A stretch of DNA of 14,478 nt from Ignavibacteriaceae bacterium (GTDB taxonomy: Bacteria; Bacteroidota; Ignavibacteria; Ignavibacteriales; Ignavibacteriaceae): contig JAPHUI010000475.1 in the NCBI GenBank assembly GCA_026193755.1, positions 1 to 14,478 on the forward strand, given 5' to 3'. Numbering within the stretch: the first letter of the stretch is position 1; each line of letters opens with the position of its first letter. The position numbers and the translations under genes were made by a program. The notes under the pieces are model-generated. The model saw nothing but the letters and a program-made list of their open reading frames with translations. It was not told where the DNA came from and ran no database searches. Below, piece by piece: positions 12,851 through 14,478 of this stretch.

Positions 12851-14478
12851 ATGAACTCAACAGTTGAAACATTTAAAAAATTATTGGCGGAAAGAATTCT
12901 TGTTCTAGATGGTGCAATGGGTACTATGATCCAGCATCATAATTTAAGCGAAGAAGATTTTCGTGGCGAGCGTTTTAAAAATCATACGCATGACCTGAAA
13001 GGCAATAACGACCTTCTCTCAATTACCCAACCAGAAATAATAAAAGGAATTCATCGGGCTTATTTTGAGGCCGGGGCTGATATTATTGAGACAAATACTT
13101 TTAACGGAACCCCAATCTCACAGGCGGATTATCACACAGAGCTCCTTACTTATGAAATAAATTTTGAATCCGCAAAAATTGCAAAGAAAGTTGCTGAAGA
13201 ATTCAACAAAAAGAATCCGAACAAACCAAGATTTGTTGCGGGGGCTCTTGGTCCAACCAACAAAGCACTTTCTCTGTCACCAAATGTAAATGATCCAGGC
13301 TACCGCGCAGTAACTTTTGATGAAATGGTTAATGCCTATTACGAGCAAACCCGCGGACTTGTCGATGGTGGTGCAGATATCATTCTTATTGAAACCATTT
13401 TCGACACGCTTAATTCAAAAGCCGCAATAATAGCGGTTCAAAAGTATCTCGACGAAAAAGGAAGTGAACTTCCGTTGATGATCTCCGGGACAATTGTTGA
13501 CCAAAGCGGAAGAACATTATCCGGACAAACTGTAGAAGCGTTTTACATTTCTGTTTCCCATGCAAAAAATCTTTTAAGCATTGGATTAAATTGTTCACTT
13601 GGTGCAAAACAGATGCGTCCCTTCGTTGAAGATCTCTCAAACATTTCAGATAAGTTTTTATCTGTTTATCCAAACGCAGGATTACCAAACGAAATGGGTG
13701 GCTACGACGAAACACCGAAAACGATGGCAACCGTACTTGATGATTTTCTTAAAAGTGGATTTGTAAATATTGTCGGTGGATGCTGTGGTACAACTCCTGA
13801 TCACCTAAAAGCAATTGCTGAAATTGTAAAACATCACAAACCAAGAGTTCCTAAAAAACAGGAAACATATTTAAGGTTAAGTGGACTTGAACCAGTAATA
13901 CTTCGTCCCGACTCTAATTTTATGAATATAGGCGAAAGAACAAATGTGACTGGTTCAAAGAAGTTTGCTCGACTGATTAAAGAAAATAAATATGATGAAG
14001 CTCTTTCTGTTGCTCGCGATCAGGTTGAAGGTGGTGCACAGGTTCTTGATATTAATATGGACGAAGGGATGCTGGATTCTGAAGCAGCGATGACAAAGTA
14101 TATTAATCTATTGGAAGTTGAACCTGATATCGCGAAGCTTCCTATAATGATTGATTCTTCAAAATGGTCTGTTATAGAAACAGGATTAAAATGTTTACAG
14201 GGAAAGGGAATTGTTAATTCAATTTCTCTTAAAGAAGGAGAAGAGGTATTTAAAGAACATGCAAGAAAAGTTTTAGGCTACGGTGCTGCTGTTATTGTAA
14301 TGGCTTTCGATGAAAAAGGACAGGCAGACACTCTTAAAAGACGAATTGAAATATGTAAACGTGCCTATAATATTTTGGTTAACGAAGTTGGCATTGCTCC
14401 ACAGGATATAATTTTTGATCCAAATATTCTTGCCATTGCAACCGGAATTGAAGAACACAATAATTACGCTGTTGATTA
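12851..14478 (+). CDS. metH: cobalamin-dependent methionine synthase, N-terminal part, cut by window edge
   Basis: Moves the methyl group of 5-methyltetrahydrofolate to homocysteine through methylcobalamin, making methionine. 542 codons are visible of a protein normally about 1,150-1,250 residues long. Residues 1 to about 330 are the homocysteine-binding barrel: LDGAMGTM at 19-26, TNTFNGTP in the active site, and the three zinc ligands Cys248 (GLNCSLGA), Cys311 and Cys312 (GGCCGTTP), against 247, 310 and 311 in E. coli. From about 355 the folate-binding barrel begins with [17 protein letters not shown], followed by [12 protein letters not shown] and MIDSSKWSV. The cobalamin and reactivation domains are beyond the right edge. 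Only a weak purine-rich sequence (AAAGAAAG) precedes the ATG. Regulated by the SAM-I riboswitch upstream. Confidence 0.97.
   Translation, partial: MNSTVETFKKLLAERILVLDGAMGTMIQHHNLSEEDFRGERFKNHTHDLKGNNDLLSITQPEIIKGIHRAYFEAGADIIETNTFNGTPISQADYHTELLTYEINFESAKIAKKVAEEFNKKNPNKPRFVAGALGPTNKALSLSPNVNDPGYRAVTFDEMVNAYYEQTRGLVDGGADIILIETIFDTLNSKAAIIAVQKYLDEKGSELPLMISGTIVDQSGRTLSGQTVEAFYISVSHAKNLLSIGLNCSLGAKQMRPFVEDLSNISDKFLSVYPNAGLPNEMGGYDETPKTMATVLDDFLKSGFVNIVGGCCGTTPDHLKAIAEIVKHHKPRVPKKQETYLRLSGLEPVILRPDSNFMNIGERTNVTGSKKFARLIKENKYDEALSVARDQVEGGAQVLDINMDEGMLDSEAAMTKYINLLEVEPDIAKLPIMIDSSKWSVIETGLKCLQGKGIVNSISLKEGEEVFKEHARKVLGYGAAVIVMAFDEKGQADTLKRRIEICKRAYNILVNEVGIAPQDIIFDPNILAIATGIEEHNNYAVD

Noticed and set aside
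13410..13730. 106-codon minus-strand frame inside metH
   Set aside because: It is antisense to the homocysteine-binding domain with its three zinc cysteines in the right frame.
1..14478. CRISPR arrays, tRNA or rRNA genes, insertion sequences, toxin-antitoxin or known defence genes
   Set aside because: No regularly spaced repeats, tRNA-like clover-leaf ends, transposase motifs or known defence domains were seen on either strand.

Overview
This is an A+T-rich bacterial window. An LPS heptose epimerase (hldD) points to a Gram-negative with a heptose-containing outer surface. The DUF4918-type uracil-DNA glycosylase, an NfnAB electron-bifurcating pair, glycogen synthase and a SAM-I riboswitch on metH would fit the Bacteroidota / Ignavibacteriota / Chlorobiota side of the tree, with an Ignavibacteria-like genome my best guess. 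This rests on gene content and style, not on a marker gene. The genes look chromosomal; no integrase, transposase or phage gene is present.

Layout. 1-4398 (minus strand): a beta-carbonic anhydrase cut by the left edge, glgA, then nfnB and nfnA, with nfnA-nfnB transcribed as a tight pair. 4399-4690 is a divergent control region. 4691-6400 (plus): an alpha/beta hydrolase and a membrane protein of the ArsP_2 putative heavy-metal/manganese exporter family. 6402-7927 (minus): a SAM methyltransferase and, upstream of it, a uracil-DNA-glycosylase-like gene. 7928-10585 is the most accessory-looking part. It holds a GT-B-like glycosyltransferase with only a TTG start and a small-molecule-type methyltransferase, separated and flanked by long non-coding stretches. 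Those stretches contain long inverted repeats, an integron attC-like site and a G+C-rich block that resembles a worn group II intron domain V. 10586-11050 (minus) is a NUDIX hydrolase. 11242-11526 (plus) encodes a 94-residue protein with an extreme Asp/Glu tail. 11530-12504 (minus) is hldD. 12607-14478 (plus) is a complete control unit (sigma70-like promoter, SAM-I aptamer, intrinsic terminator) followed by the first 542 codons of metH, cut by the right edge.

How the parts work together. Core metabolism dominates: glycogen synthesis, ferredoxin/NAD(P)H balancing by NfnAB, bicarbonate supply and methionine synthesis. The clearest regulatory circuit is at metH, where the 3' strand of riboswitch helix P1 can pair with the left arm of the terminator. 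SAM binding should therefore end transcription before metH. The glycosyltransferase/methyltransferase stretch looks like a small surface-glycan module placed among housekeeping genes. The att-like sites around it suggest, but do not prove, acquisition by recombination.
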